This document shows positions 48,801 to 63,200 of a DNA stretch of 64,000 bases, piece by piece. Below the pieces are notes generated by a model. The model did not search any database, had not been told where the DNA came from, and saw nothing but the letters and a program-made list of their open reading frames with translations. The translations under genes and the position numbers were made by a program. Source of the DNA: Aradus depressus (Eukaryota > Arthropoda > Insecta > Hemiptera > Aradidae); NCBI GenBank assembly GCA_963662175.1, contig OY759215.1:23425079-23489078 (forward strand), written 5' to 3'. How positions within the stretch are numbered: position 1 is the first letter of the stretch; the number at the start of each line of letters is the position of its first letter.

Positions 48801-51800
48801 TCCATCATCACCGGAAAATGGCTGAACATATTTCAACCCTACTTCATATTTTGAATCTCTCTATATAGAATAACAAAACATTTAGAATAAATATGGTTTC
48901 AAAATTACTGAATGGAGGGAGTTCACTTGAAGACTGAAAAAATTATTTCATATTTTCTCAGTTATTATTGATACTGCGTGAATAAGTTACAGAAAAGCAA
49001 TATGAAAGCTTTTTTTTTTTTTTATTTTAAACAGTTTTATACATTTTTTTTTCGCTAAAATTAAATTTGTGAATAACATTTTTGAACATCGAAGAGTGAG
49101 AGGGAGGGAGAATAAGCTTTACCATATTGAAATGGAATACCATAATAGCGAAAAAGGCGAGAGGTAGTGTACTGGGGAGGAAGGGGAGTGAGGTGCATTT
49201 CAGCGCTCTCCCAACCCACGCTATACTTATACACATTTCTCTCTCACGGTTTATCTCCGTTGTATTTACTGATAATATCCAATATTTAATATTCAACTTC
49301 AACATATTTTTACGCAATCCATACCTACCTACCCGTCAACGTAGTTAAAAAATTATTATTCATACATTGCGTCTTTAGTAATACTCTGTCATTATAAAAA
49401 CGTTGAAAACATTGAAGGCTTTTTTTTTTGTCACTTCTAAATATACCTATATTTCCCCTTTGGCTTGTCAGACTAGCTTACTACCCCTAAAATAACCCTA
49501 GGTATTAGGGTGAGGAGGGAGCATTGTTGTCAAGTTTGGAGGGAAACATTCTCATTGGAACTCCCTCCACCCCTCTTACTCCCTTAAAACCCAGTGCAGC
49601 ACAAGCTGAAAGCCATGGCCCTTCACTCTGCTGTTCATTTTGTTAGTTTAAACAAACGTTATAATTTTTTTAAATTTAATTTTATAAAATGTTTTGAGGT
49701 ATAGGCTTATGTAATTGTTCCTGTTTTTGTTTTTTACTTACATTATGTCATTGTTTGCAGGGAGAAATGGAAGTTAGTCCAGCTCTTTATGCTCACTTTA
49801 TATCTCTTTTAATGCCCTTAGCAAATGGATGTCTCGCAGTCATTTTGGAGGTAAATGTTTCTTCTGTGTTGTACAAGTATATTTAAATTGCAATTTATTG
49901 CATTATATTATAATATAATTTTAATATATTTCGTCTGTATAGGGCGGCTATTGTCTGAAGTCTCTAGCTGAGGGAGCTGCACTTTCTCTAAGAGCTCTGC
50001 TTGGAGAACCAGCACCCTTGGTGGGACCTCTTGGACCTCCCTGTGAGAGGTAAGACTTTGCATTTTACTTGAAAATTATGTAAAACTGAGGAATACAAGT
50101 ACATCCTCTGTAGTAATCTTCTCTATCTGGATCTAGCTCGCTATAGTAATGGCTGGTTGTGGACATTTAGATGTCTCCTCTCATTGCCCTCTCTGGTGAC
50201 CAGCAGAAAAAGATGACAAGTATAGATTCTGCTGCAAAATAGTATAGGATACAGTAGATTCACTCTTAACCAGCGTTGTTGGGACCGAGGTATGGCTGGT
50301 TGTTTTTTTATTTATTTATTTATATATTCACAACGGCATAATAACATTTGCCATTAGCAATTGTGATAAATAGAGCAGTGTCAGGTGCGTGGCTAGTCCA
50401 GACTAGTCCTGGAGCAGGTCCCTCTGCCATATCCGCTTGAGGCGTCGTGGTGGATTTGTGGGGAGAGTGTTTGTAGATAATTCTTGTATAAGTGGATTGG
50501 CGTGATGATGGAGTTTGTCGTGAAAAGTTTGATATCGTGTCTTGATAACAGAAGGTACAAATGGGATGTTGAGGTCATTATGTAATGTGAGGTTGGAAAC
50601 GTAAAATGGTGCATTGACAATGTGGCGTAGTATGATGGATTGTATTGACTGAAGGCGTTGTATGTTTGATTTTTTGGCTGATCCCCATATCTCGATGCCG
50701 TAAGTCCAGATGGGTTTTAGTATAGTGTTGTAAATGTGAAGTTTGTTTTCAAGCGATAATGTCGATCGTCGTCCGATGATTGGTTTCAGTCGTCCAAATC
50801 GTCTTTTGAGGTCTGTGCGTTTCAGTCTGATATGAGTTGTCCAAGTTAAACGTCTGTCTAAATGAAGTCCTAGATATCGTACAGTGTCGGATGCAGGAAT
50901 GGGCTGGTTGTTAATGTAAACTGGTGGACAAGTGTTGTGTCTGAGGGTAAATGTGGTTTGCAGAGATTTGTCTCCATTAATTTTTATTCTCCACTTGTTG
51001 GCCCAATCTGTTAGCTGGTGTAAATGTTCCTGTAAGTGTGAGCTTGCTTGTGTTGGGTCTGAGTGTGTTGAGAGAATGGCTGTGTCGTCTGCGTACGTAG
51101 CGAGTAGTGTGTTTTCGTGTTGTGGAATGTGTGATGTGTAGAGAGAGAAGAGTAGGGGACTGAGGGAACTTCCTTAGGGGACCCCAGCTTTGACCTCCAA
51201 AAAATGCGATGAAGAAGATCCCTCAGACATCCTAAAGTTTCTGTTCTCTAAGAATGACTTAAGTATTAAATAATATGTGTGAGGAAGGTGAGTTTTAAGT
51301 GTGTATAGCAAGCCTGGGTGCCAGACACGATCAAACGCTTTTTCAATGTCCAGAAATACGCCTATGCAAAACTCTTTTCTTTCAAAGCTGGTGGCGATGT
51401 AATCGACCAAACGATGGCACTGGTGTATTGTCGAATGTTTTTGTCGAAAGCCAAATTGATGGTCTGGGAAAAGGTTGTCTTGTGCAGTGATGTAGGTTAG
51501 TCTGTCCAGTAGAAGTCTCTCTAGTGGTTTGGATATCACAGGAAGCAGACTTATAGGACGGTATGACGAGGCCTGGTCTGGGGTTTTCCCTGGTTTGAGA
51601 ATCATCCTTACTACTGACATCTTCCAGACAAGCGGATAGTAACATAGTCGTAATACTGAGTTGTATAGGTTCGTCAAGTAAATTAGTCCTTTTCTCGGTA
51701 GCTGTCTTAGTATCTCAGCGGTTATCAGATCATGACCTGGAGATTTCCGTAAGGGGAGTTTTTTAATTGTCAGTTCAACTTCATTGGGACTGAATGCCTT

Positions 51801-54800
51801 TGGTGGGGGAGTTAGCTGAAGAGGGGTGGTAAGTTGTGTCAGTACTCGGTCTGTGTGTTGGTCGTCTCCTATGTCCTCGTGGGGAGTGAATACTTTGGAA
51901 AGACAATCAGCGTAGAGGTCTTCCTTCTCCTGGTCTGACCTAGTCCAAGCCCCGTCATCCTGCCGAAGGGGGTGTGATACCCGAGCATTGCCAAGAAGCC
52001 GTTTCGTCGCTGTCCAAAGTGAGTTATCTCGAGCCGCCAGAGTCGAGATATATGTCTCATGTCTGTCTTGTTTCAGTTTGGAAAGTTCTGTATAGAGGGT
52101 TCGCCGGAGTTGATTGTATGTCTGTCTGTCGGAAGGGTACCTCGATCTTTGCCATCGAGACCTGGCCGCTCTTTTCTCTCTTAACATCTGCAGGATGTAT
52201 GGTGGGAGGGATATGTTGTTGTGTGAGCGTCTTGGTCTGGGTGGTCGGTAGGATTTTGTCACAGTTTCTTGAATCCAAGTTGTGAATTTACCTGCTGCGT
52301 CGTCAAGTTCGTCTCGTGTCCGTATGGTACTGTTTAAGTTTATTTTGTCCTCCAGTTCTTCTCTGAAACAGTCCCAGTTTATTGGTCCTGTTATTAGTGA
52401 TGGCCTCTGAGGCCGGGCCAGGGGTTTGGAGGCTAGTTCAAGTAAAACTGGGGAGTGGTCTGATGATAAGTCGTCTAAGGCAGTCACATAAGTATGAGAT
52501 GCGTTTATATGGGATGTAATAAAATAGTCGAGTAAGTCAGGGGATTTAGTGATGGATGTGGGCCAATACGTTGGTTGTCTTGGGGCTATGATGTCGTAAC
52601 GGGAAGAATTTAGTAGTCCAAGTAGTCTCCGTCCTCTAGTGTTGGTCGTGCGGCACCCAAAATGCACATGTTTGGCGTTCAGATCGCCACCAGCTATGAA
52701 TCGTGAACCCAGGCCTTGGAGGAATGTGGTCATGTCGTGTTGTGTCAGTGCCTTGTTGGGTGGGCTCTAAGCTGAACAGATGGTTAATGGGTTGGAGTTG
52801 CAATTAATAGAGACGGTTGTGTATTGAAGTGACATGGTAGGTGTTTGTGGTATGACGGTGTGCTGGATGCTGTTATGTATGAGGATGAGGCTGCCGCCAT
52901 GTGCTGTTCCGTCAGGATGGTCTGTTCTGTATGTTACGTAGTCCATGATGTGAAAGTATAGTTTGGAAGTCAAATGTGTCTCAGTAATTAGTGCTATATC
53001 AATGTTTTTGTCGTTAAGAAGTATTTCCAGTTCATGTTCATGGGAGATCAGCCCATTGGCATTCCACAGTAGGAGTTTTAGTTTGTTATTTGTGTGTATT
53101 GTGTGAATCATTTTGACAGTTTTGGAATGAGCTCTGAAACAAGTGTTGTGAGGAGGGTGATGAGGGGTGTGATGACAGATTTGAAATCAGCGAGAAATGA
53201 GGTGAGCGTGTTGGCGATGTCGATACTACCTGAAGCAGGCATGGAGGGGGGACCGTCTCCGAGGCGGCCGCATCTCTGTAGCTCCTCTCCGGCCGCACCC
53301 CAGCAGTAGGGGCGGCTGGCATTGCGGCTTGGTAGTCAGTCTGGCTGAGTGGTGGCGGCCTCCGGGCGGCTTCCTCCTGGCTGGTTCTTCTGTTCTTCAG
53401 CTGCTGGTAAACCATGCAGCCGCGATAATTGGCAGGGTGCGGGCCTCCACAGAGAGCGCACGTAGCTGGAGTGTCTCTCGTCTTTTGGCAGTCCTTCGTA
53501 AAATGGTCCTGGCCACATTTCACGCACTTTGGTGGGTGGTTGCAGTAACCCCTCGTATGGAGGAGCTCCTGGCAGCGGTGACATTGAGGAATGACTCCTC
53601 GCTGTCGTGGCTCTTCTACAGTTATTCTCTGGCAAGCCAGAAATTGTAGCTTAAAAATATTTTTATTGGTATCACTAGGTTCTAGATCTACAAAAAAAAT
53701 AGGAAGTGGAATTTTGGTTTTCCTGTTGAGAGCGTTAATGACGCTCCTGACACTGTAGCCTTGCTTCGTCAGGTCCTTTTTTATTTCTGCGACGTCAGTG
53801 GATGGGTGAAGTTGTTTGAGAACTATACGAAATGACTTTTCTGTTTGGAGCTGGTACGTGTTGAAGTCAGCCTCACGCATCTGTAAATATTTAATGGTTT
53901 TCCGATAGCTATCTGAACTACTGGTCGCGATAGACGTTTTATTGGCTTTAGTTTCTAGTGTGAATGAGTCCTTCCCAATGAGCGCAAGCAGGTCTTCTTT
54001 TAATCTTTTTATGTCGTTCAAATTTCGAGTATATATTTTTGGAGGTTTTTTTTGTAATTTTTCTACTGTTGGCTCCTCATCCATTTTTTGAGAATCATTT
54101 CTTTCTGTATCATGTACTATAAGTTTGGTGAGAGGCTGAAAAGGATTGGGCGTAATGAAATTTGGAATGGAGATTTCGTGACTTTTGAAAATTTTTTCAG
54201 GCAATTAGTTCATTTTTCTGGCAATTCTTTCTTCAATAGAAACTAAGGGAGTTACGAATAGAATTTTAACTGGGAATTTACGAAAACCATTTCAAAAAAA
54301 GTTATTTCAAAGGAATAGGAGGCCTTATTATGAAAATTTTTTTTAAAGAAAGGGTTCATATCAATTTTTTTTTAAAGAAAGGGTTCATATCAATTTTTTT
54401 TTTTTTTTTTCCAAAACTCAAATTTTTCATAATTGTTATTCCCGGTAAACATTTTCGAAACATTTTGACTGAGCAATGCACCATTGATGTAGAAGTTATG
54501 CCTCCTTGGAAATGAGATACATACTAATTTTTGTAGTCAAAACATAGAATGAAATTCAGTGTTCAACTAGTTTCTGGGCATCGTCTAAATACTTAACCTT
54601 GCGAAATTGATAACTTTTGACAAATTGGTATGTAGTTAGGAACCTCTTATACAGCCACTGTTTTAGACAGAACGTGGCGGTGAACAGTGGCACAGAACCC
54701 GCGCATCATTTTGTTCTTTGAATGATCGGCAATGGATCTTTTGTATTTCAGTCTACAGGAAACGCTTCTTAATGTGATCTACAGTCATCGGGAGGATTGG

Positions 54801-57800
54801 AAATGTTTCCGGTTTCATCCCACGTACAGTATACACGAGGCAGTGGATGATGCAGAAATTCGTCACATGCCTATGATTGCGTACAACAACACGGAGGTGG
54901 TCCCTGAGACGTACCCGACCCGCGACTGTTACCCTGTACAAAGTGAAGATTTCAAAGCCCAGATCGATGTGAAGTTGGACAATATTATTGCTGGTTAGTA
55001 TTTTATCTAAGGGAAAAAGAAAATTCATTTCAGTACCTTGATGTCAAAATGAATAATCTCCATTTTTCCACGTTTTAAAAAGGGCAAACTAATTCCTATG
55101 ATCAATAAGGTGTCCTGTAGAAAACATAAGTTTTGAAAATGCTCGAATGAGCGAAACATAAAGTGATTTGTAGAAAATAAAAATATAATTGGAAGACCGA
55201 AGAAGTGTTGTATATCAAATCACTAGTTTTATATTCATGTATTTTTATTCAATCTTATCAACATGGTGCTTTATTGTGACGTGATCCTCTTAACGTATTT
55301 CAGAAAATGTATCTCCACGAGGGCGTCAAAACTCCGCTAAAAACTGTATGGGTTTGGCCATTTTTGCAGAAGAGCATCCAATTATAATACTGAGCTAAAC
55401 TTCGGATTGACGTGCCTATGTACATTTTCATTATTCAAATATTTATCTGCCATTCCGTTCACGCAATGCAAACGTTTAACCAGAAATACATGTGTAGTGT
55501 TCATAGGTTAGACTGAATCTCCAATTCTGATAATTAAAATTGACTTCTCGACAACGCCTTATAAATTATAGCATTAATAGGAACATTTGTTATATATTTA
55601 TTTATAATATCAGATTTTTAATTGTTATTCTTTTCTTGTTTTTAGCTACCAAACTTCTTAGTCCAAAGCACAAAGTGTGTTTTGTGTATGATACGAAAAT
55701 GATGGACCATAAAAACTACGAAGATAAGTTAGTATTTAAATGAGTATTAGTTATTATTTTAATAATACAATTTCAGGGTGTCCAGTAAAGAGAAAAATCG
55801 GGAACTATCAGGGAATTTTAAAGTTTTGAAAAATGTCAGGGAATTCTTAATTGTTTTTTTTTATTTTTAACACAATATGAATTTTAACTCAAAATAAACA
55901 ATATTTTTACTTTTAAAAACTTAATATTTTTACTTTCGTGTACTTTCAGTCTAAGTCAGTATTGTATTAGTTAAAGAAATTAGTTTCGCTGGACACCCTG
56001 AATTGATATGATTTAAATTTACTTAATTTCAAAGTGATACTTGATTCAGTGCATTAAACAACATTTTTCTTTTTTTCATATATTTTTGATCATTCAAAGA
56101 GACCATATAGAAAAACCAGCGAGAATTTCTTCAATTTATAAGTTTCATGAAGAGTATGGTCTCTTGAAAAGACTCCACATATTGAAGGTGAGGTTCATTC
56201 AATATTCGAGCCGTCGAGAAACCAAGTGGAAAGTCAGTTTAGTGTGCAGGCGAGCTGATCAATAATGTCTGGTCATTTCTTGTAATATTTGTAATAAATG
56301 GACTGTTTTACATCTCTACTTTTCATTAGGTATAATCCTAGCGGTCAAATTAAAAAGCTGTTCTTATTGAGTTAGTTCAGATTAAACAGGATGTATTTGT
56401 ACGTCAAAAGCCGAATTCAGGTAATTCGCGAAATGTGTAGAAAAAATCAGAAACTCCTGACGAGCGCCATCACTAAAAGGACCGATTACTACTGGCTTTT
56501 ATTATCTATTATTGTATTGTCTTAATATATTAAGATTCTTTATACGGGTAAGTGGCAATACTTCACTAAACAGATAGAACCGATTTTCATTTTTACTATT
56601 TCATGTTTACTTTATCTTATAACTTTCTTAAAGACCTAACATTTCAACATTTCAGAGTGGCCAGTCCTATCAGAAAATCGATCTTATTTGTCTTCATAGA
56701 TTTGAGATAGTGCCAATGGGATGGTAATGAAATTTAAAAAACTAAAAATCAAAACAAAAAAAAGGTGTAACCAAAAATCACCAAGAAACTGACAGTCCAC
56801 AAGGCCTCTCATCGGTTCATTCAATTAATGGACGAAAAATCGTTCCTATGTTGCATGTAAATTATTTGTATCTATTTTCATAGAGTCGATCAGCGACGGA
56901 AGAAGAACTGAGATACGCCCATAGCAAGTCACACCTGGAGGAGATGAAGAAGCTCTGTAAGATGACGAGCAAGCAGCTGATTGAGAAGAAGGAGGTGTAC
57001 CACTCAGTCTACCTCCACCAGGACACCTACCGAGCTGCTAGCCTCGCTACCGGCTCTCTACTTCAGGTCTCATTACAGATTTATGTGGAGGCACTCTTTT
57101 ATTTACCCAGTTATACATAATATAGAAAAAGTTATGCGATCGGTTTAAAATTCTTGTTAAATTGAAGAATGAATCTGTCGTGTGTTTTTGTGTGTCTCGA
57201 GTCACTAGAACTCCAGATAGAATGAATATACAAACACTAAACTGTATGTTTGGATTCAAACCTTCCTCTTGATTTTCTGCCAAAACCATAACAACGCGAA
57301 AGAATGATTATATCAACAACAAATTGTTGTTTTTTGTGGATTCAAATCTCCCCGAGTAAGACGTTATTGATTTTCGGTCAAAGCACTAATAACTTGCGAT
57401 AGAACCGATATATCAACACCGAATTGTATGTGTGGATTTAGGGATGTAAGCACCCATTCTCTTACCGATACCCGGTGATAGTGAATTTGTTAATATCTTT
57501 TTCTAGAGCTTCTTGAATAGGAATACAATTATTTTTCTTTTCTTCTTAATGTTTCTGTGTCCATTTAAGGTGGTGGACTCAGTGTTGTCCGGGGAGAGTG
57601 GGAGTGGTGTGGCCGTTGTGAGGCCGCCTGGGCACCACGCAGACATTGATGAACCTTGTGGCTTCTGTATATTTAACAATGTTGGGGTTGCTGCCAGACA
57701 TGCTATCAACGTTCACAAATTAAAAAGGTACTTTCCATATAAGAAATAAATGTATCTGTGCATCTTTATTATAATTCCATTAAAATTTGCTATTTTTCGC

Positions 57801-60185
57801 AAGTTATTGTCTCGCGAATTAAATATGTATTTTCTGGATGCTTTCATTATTAATATGTTTTATTTTTGACTGTCCGTTTTTTTCCTTCGAATTGTTGTTA
57901 ATTTTTTAATGCACTACTTTTAAATGTACTAATGGGATGCCTACTCAGCTCAAGATCGAGGTTCAAAACCCTTTGATTTTTTTATTTAGGAGGTAAAAAA
58001 ACATTGAGCCAGCAGCCCTTAGGATGGAACGAGCGATACCCCCATGCCCATGCAAAGTCAGGTACTCTTTGAAGACCCCTACTCTGCTCAATATCGTAGG
58101 TTGAGAAACATTGGTTTTATATCGGGGCGCAAACCGGAATTCGCTGGAGAGGACGTTAAATGAGCCTGTAGGATGTCGGGTAGTCAGGCCCCTACCGTAG
58201 GTAACTAAACCTGGGTAGGCAAAATTTATGACTCCCACTGTTAACTTTTTGCTGTTACATCTCCCATGGAAAGATCCTCCATGACTCCGGCCGTTGAAGA
58301 GCTTCCCCCACAACCCCCCTCCATTCAAAATGTTGAGATGTCACATGCCCTATACTTGAACTGTTCTTGTAAAGAGACTACATGTGAAATTCCATGAACA
58401 CTGTTGGAAGAGCTGACCTTATTTCGTGTTTTGGGCTCCCATAACCTTCCTCTTTTTCAAAAATTTTGAGATGCCATATCCCTTCCTCCCCACCCTACAA
58501 CCCCTCCTCCCTTTAAAAATTTTGCGATCCCACATGTTTGAACCCTACTTATAAGGATCCAAATTTCAACCGTTAAACAGCCAGAAATTTTATGGTTAAT
58601 TGTGATTTTTTTTCTTTTTTTTTCTACTCTTGAAATACATAATAGGTTTTTTGAATTGTAGGGTACTAATACTGGACTGGGATGTCCACCATGGAAACGG
58701 TACCCAGGAGATCTTCTTTGAGGACTCCAACGTGCTCTACATCTCGGTCCATAGATACGACAATGGGTCCTTCTTCCCCAACTCCTGTGATGGGGGAGCT
58801 GTTCAGGTGGGGCGTGACCAGGGGGAAGGCTTTACAGTCAACATTCCCTGGAACAAGGTGGATATTACTAATAACAAATTTTACAAATATTATTTAAACA
58901 TTCAATAGAAAGAAATTACAATTTATTTTCGAACAAGCTAATCCTTGTTATAAAAATAATGTGGACTATGCAGTTTGCATGATGTCTGCGACCAGTAATA
59001 ACTTAATTTATTCAATATGACGGTTTATAAAATTGCTACTTATGAAATGCTGTATTTTTTAAAAATTAATCTTTTTTTTCATACTTATACATCATTTCAT
59101 TGAAGCAACAAGAGAAAATGAAAATGATACTTAACATTTTTTGCAGAGATATTGTGAAAAAAAGAAAAAACGTGTTTTAAAAAAATATATTGTCTATTTC
59201 ACAAACTATATGTAGTATTGGTTAAGGCGTGGCTGAAGATGGTACCGAAAGTACTCCCATATTATATTTATATTGTGAAATTGACAAAAAATTTTAGAAA
59301 CACATTTTTTCTGTTTTTTTTTTAGAAAATGAAAAGTTGTTGAAAATAATAGTATTTTTTTTCAGTATATTATAGAAGTATATTTAATCAGTAATACGTA
59401 ATTGTCAAATTAACTAATTGTTAGATAACGCATTCAAAATGCAAAATAATTGTTAAAAATTATATATTTTCAGGGAAATATGGGAAACGGGGACTACGTG
59501 GCCGCCTTCTTCCAAGTGATTCTCCCTATAGCCTATCAGTACAATCCTGAGCTGGTCCTGGTTTCTGCTGGGTTTGACGCTGCCGCTGGTGATCCTCTTG
59601 GAGGTAGGTGCATTTAATTGATATATCTTTCGTTTTATTTTTAGGCCTGAAACGTTGGTAGTCAGTGATGGAGGCTGTTGGAGAAGCTCGCACCCCTGGC
59701 TGCTGGGTTCTTATTGAGAAATAACTGAAGAAAAAAAAAGCAAATGTGTGAGTGACGCGGTACTCACGAGAATTGATGTGTAAACATCTGCTTTAGTTTC
59801 AAAAACTTGCTATCATGCACTGATTTTGATTAAAATTTGTTTTATAATGTTACAGTACCAAAAGTAATATGAGGAATTTAACTTCCAAATTTATTGTTCT
59901 TCAATTTCTTTTATACATGAAATTATAAGTTTTTGATAGCTAAAATAATATATATACAACTGTGATTGTAGTGTCTCTAAATACCACGAGAATACAGCGT
60001 CGATGCTAGTTTTGGAATTAGTTGCTGAAATGCTTCTATTCGTATTCATTTGTAGATTAAGTTTGTCATTTAAAAATGAATTAAGCTGTTCGCTATCTCC
60101 TGAAATGGGTGAAAACATTATTATATTATTTTTTGTGACAATATGACTACCTATATATATTATTTATTGATCGATATTTTCAGCA

Positions 60186-60227
<42 letters not shown>

Positions 60228-63200
60228 TAATAACAATATTATATAATATCATATAATAATATATTGAAATATTATATATTATATTTTTTTAGATTTACAC
60301 TGCTATATTATTTTCTTTTACCACAAATTTTATTTATTGTGACAAATTTAAGATATCGAAGCGTCTTAACCTAATAGTTTCTTTCCGAAAGATCGTTTTA
60401 TAGTTAGTAATATTGATATTTTAGTTAAATTCACTACAACGGTAAATATGATCAATAATGTTGTAAAAATACAGTAGAAATGCTCAAAAACAGCTGGCTC
60501 ACAGATAAAGAATTGTGACATAGCCTCTACCGAGAGCTAAGATCTTAAAATATATAGAAAAGTATGTGAAATATATGTACATAATTTACTTTGAGCTGTT
60601 TCAATTAAAATACTAAAAGTAAATTAAATCTAAAACTTATATCTTGTTCGATAGATGCAAAAAGCACGTTGACTGGGTGATATTGCTACAATGCAAGGTA
60701 CACCCTCCTTTAAAACCTAATAAATAAATAAAAGATGTAAAAAGAGATTGATTACTTTCCTGTCAATTTCGTTTATGGTAAGAGCTCAGTAAATGTAACT
60801 TGTATTCATTTAATGATCAAAATCCATTGCTAAAGAAAATTAGGAACAGAATGTTAAGATGTTGAACAACAATCAAGGCTTCAAAGGATCGATTGAGCCA
60901 GGAATTGTTTTTTAAGTTTTAGAGGCTTCTTGCAGCAGTGGACTCGTAAACTACCCCGAATATTGTGTGATTCGTTTGATTTTTCACAAATATAACCAAA
61001 TATGTTTCTTGTCAATAATAGCTGTTTGTTTAGTCTTGTTTCCTTCCTGTTGCAGGATGCAAGGTGACCCCTGAAGCATTTGGCCATATGACCTCATGGC
61101 TGCTGCCCCTGGCCGGGGGCAGGGTCATCCTCTCCCTGGAGGGTGGCTACAACATCCACTCTGTCTCCTACTCTATGACCATGTGTACCAAGGCCCTGCT
61201 TGGGGATCCTCTCCCTCCCCTCAAGGAGGGTCTAGCCCCCTGCGCCTCCGCAGCCGCCTCTATCCGTGAGGTCATCAGTATACATTCAAGATACTGGACC
61301 ACTCTCTGTCATGATGTCTCTCTCCCGGTAAGATTTCAGTTTTTATATTACCGCCTATTAGATCATAGGAAGAGATATTTTTGACTGCCTTCCCAATGAT
61401 AGATTTTTATGAAACTCAGATATAAGGACCTGATCGGGGACGACTGTATACTAAAAAAGACAACGGAAATAACGGAACATGCATTATATCTCAAGGTCCA
61501 ACCTATGCTTTGGCTTTAAAAACGTTCTCATTAGAGAGGGTGGCATTTCTTTGTTATAGTTGCTCGATTGAACGTTTTCAAAAATATATCTTTCTTTGTT
61601 TGTAACTTTGTATTATTTGTTGGAGCATCCCGCAGAAATGGCTTTATTAAAGACCAGTCTCAGTTCAATTTTTTTAGTAATGGAAATTGTATTTTTAATT
61701 TTCAGATTGAAGATATTTTCAATAAACGTAAACAGAAAAAGGGAAACTTGTATAATAACAATATACCAAAAAACGCGGACACTCTGGCATGCGGAGTGCA
61801 AGACTTGTCGCTGAAAGAGAAATCCGAAGAGTCCTGGGAAGGAAATGAAGAAGGAAATAAGAGTGGAGATAGCGGTGGAGGGTCGGAAGAGAAGCCAGGA
61901 GAGGCAGGACCCAGCGGAAGTCAGACCTCTGCGGACGGAGCCCAGGGGGCGGCGCCCACGCCAACCTTGACTGAGTTCCTTAGGGAGAATCTACAGGTAA
62001 CTAGTTCATATTCAATTGACTAATTAATCTAATTAGATTATTAATTTTTATTCTGTAAGTCAATAAAGTTGAATGTCTACATGTTGGTCCTAGCTAACTG
62101 CATGGATTATAACTATTAACATAAATTACATAGTTTGATCGGAGAGGCATGCTGGTATAACTCCCTTCTGGTTATTTGGAAAACCAATAAAATGTCAAAT
62201 AGGAGGTAAGAATGAAACATAAACATGTCTTTGGATCGACACGCTACGGTTTTCATTCGGTCAGTAATAATTATAGTTACATAGGACGACTCAAGATTCT
62301 GTTCAGGAATTTTCTCTTTACAAATATTCATCTGTAGCTTTTCAATGGATCCATGAGTGTAACGTTTATTTAGTAGTTAATGAGGGACGGATTTGCAGGC
62401 TCTGGCCAACGAGGAGATGTTCGCGGTGTTTCCTCTTAAGACGTGCCCTCATCTGGTCCAGGTCCGGCCTGTCCCTGAAACAGGACTGGACGTAGCCATC
62501 CCCTGTGCCACATGTGGTGACGCCTCCGAGAACTGGGTCTGTCTTGTCTGTTACACTGTAAGTATACACCCACATATCTCTATTTGAAGGTAGATAGCAA
62601 AGCATGATTTTTTTATTTTTGGTATATTATGCAACTAGTAGAAATATTGATGTATTTGTTTGGTTCACCGCCTATTATATGTATGGTGGTGGGCTGGTGT
62701 TTTACACCTAGGGATCTAAACATCCAATGCTCTTATCCCTTCCCTGGAAGCGCTGGGCTTCCACATTACTTTATTACCTGTTTGTTTATACTACCTAAAC
62801 CTTCATGAAGTACCCAGTTTCCTTGATGAACCTGAGAATGCTCCCGTGGTTCAATCTTCTAAAGTCCTCTGTGGTTACATCTTTGCCAAAGATGTGGAAT
62901 CTCGTCCGCGTCCGCGCATGTACCCCGGGGAGTGTGCCGCCGTCTCGTCTCCTTCTCCACATCTGAGGGACTGTCCTTTACTCCTACAGTCTGTGTGTCT
63001 ATTGAACGGACCGTGTCCTGTGAGAACTCCAGTTGCCGAGGCTCGTTCCTTTTGAGGTTCAGGATCCCATTCTTCAACACCTTGAATTCCATTCTTCCCC
63101 TCCCAGGAACATCTTCCACTGTCTGCATGTGGTTTTTTCTCTCCATGACTGCTCCAAAAGATCTTTAGTCCACTTTTTAATCCGGCTTCGGCATGTCATC

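Larger units (their letters stand above)
50303..54204 (-). mobile_element. Jockey-type LINE in HDAC6 intron 10
   Basis: About 3.9 kb on the minus strand. The 3' end is a (TAAA)n/A tail at 50303-50330. ORF1 and ORF2 overlap by 26 bases. ORF2 has APE endonuclease and reverse transcriptase with no RNase H, as in the Jockey clade. Two stop codons break ORF2. The 5' end lies upstream of ORF1 (beyond 54204) but no boundary or target duplication is clear. It is more GC-rich than the intron around it. Confidence 0.88.

Noticed and set aside
53329..53649. 106-codon plus-strand frame
   Set aside because: Antisense shadow of Jockey ORF1, which has clear zinc knuckles on the other strand.
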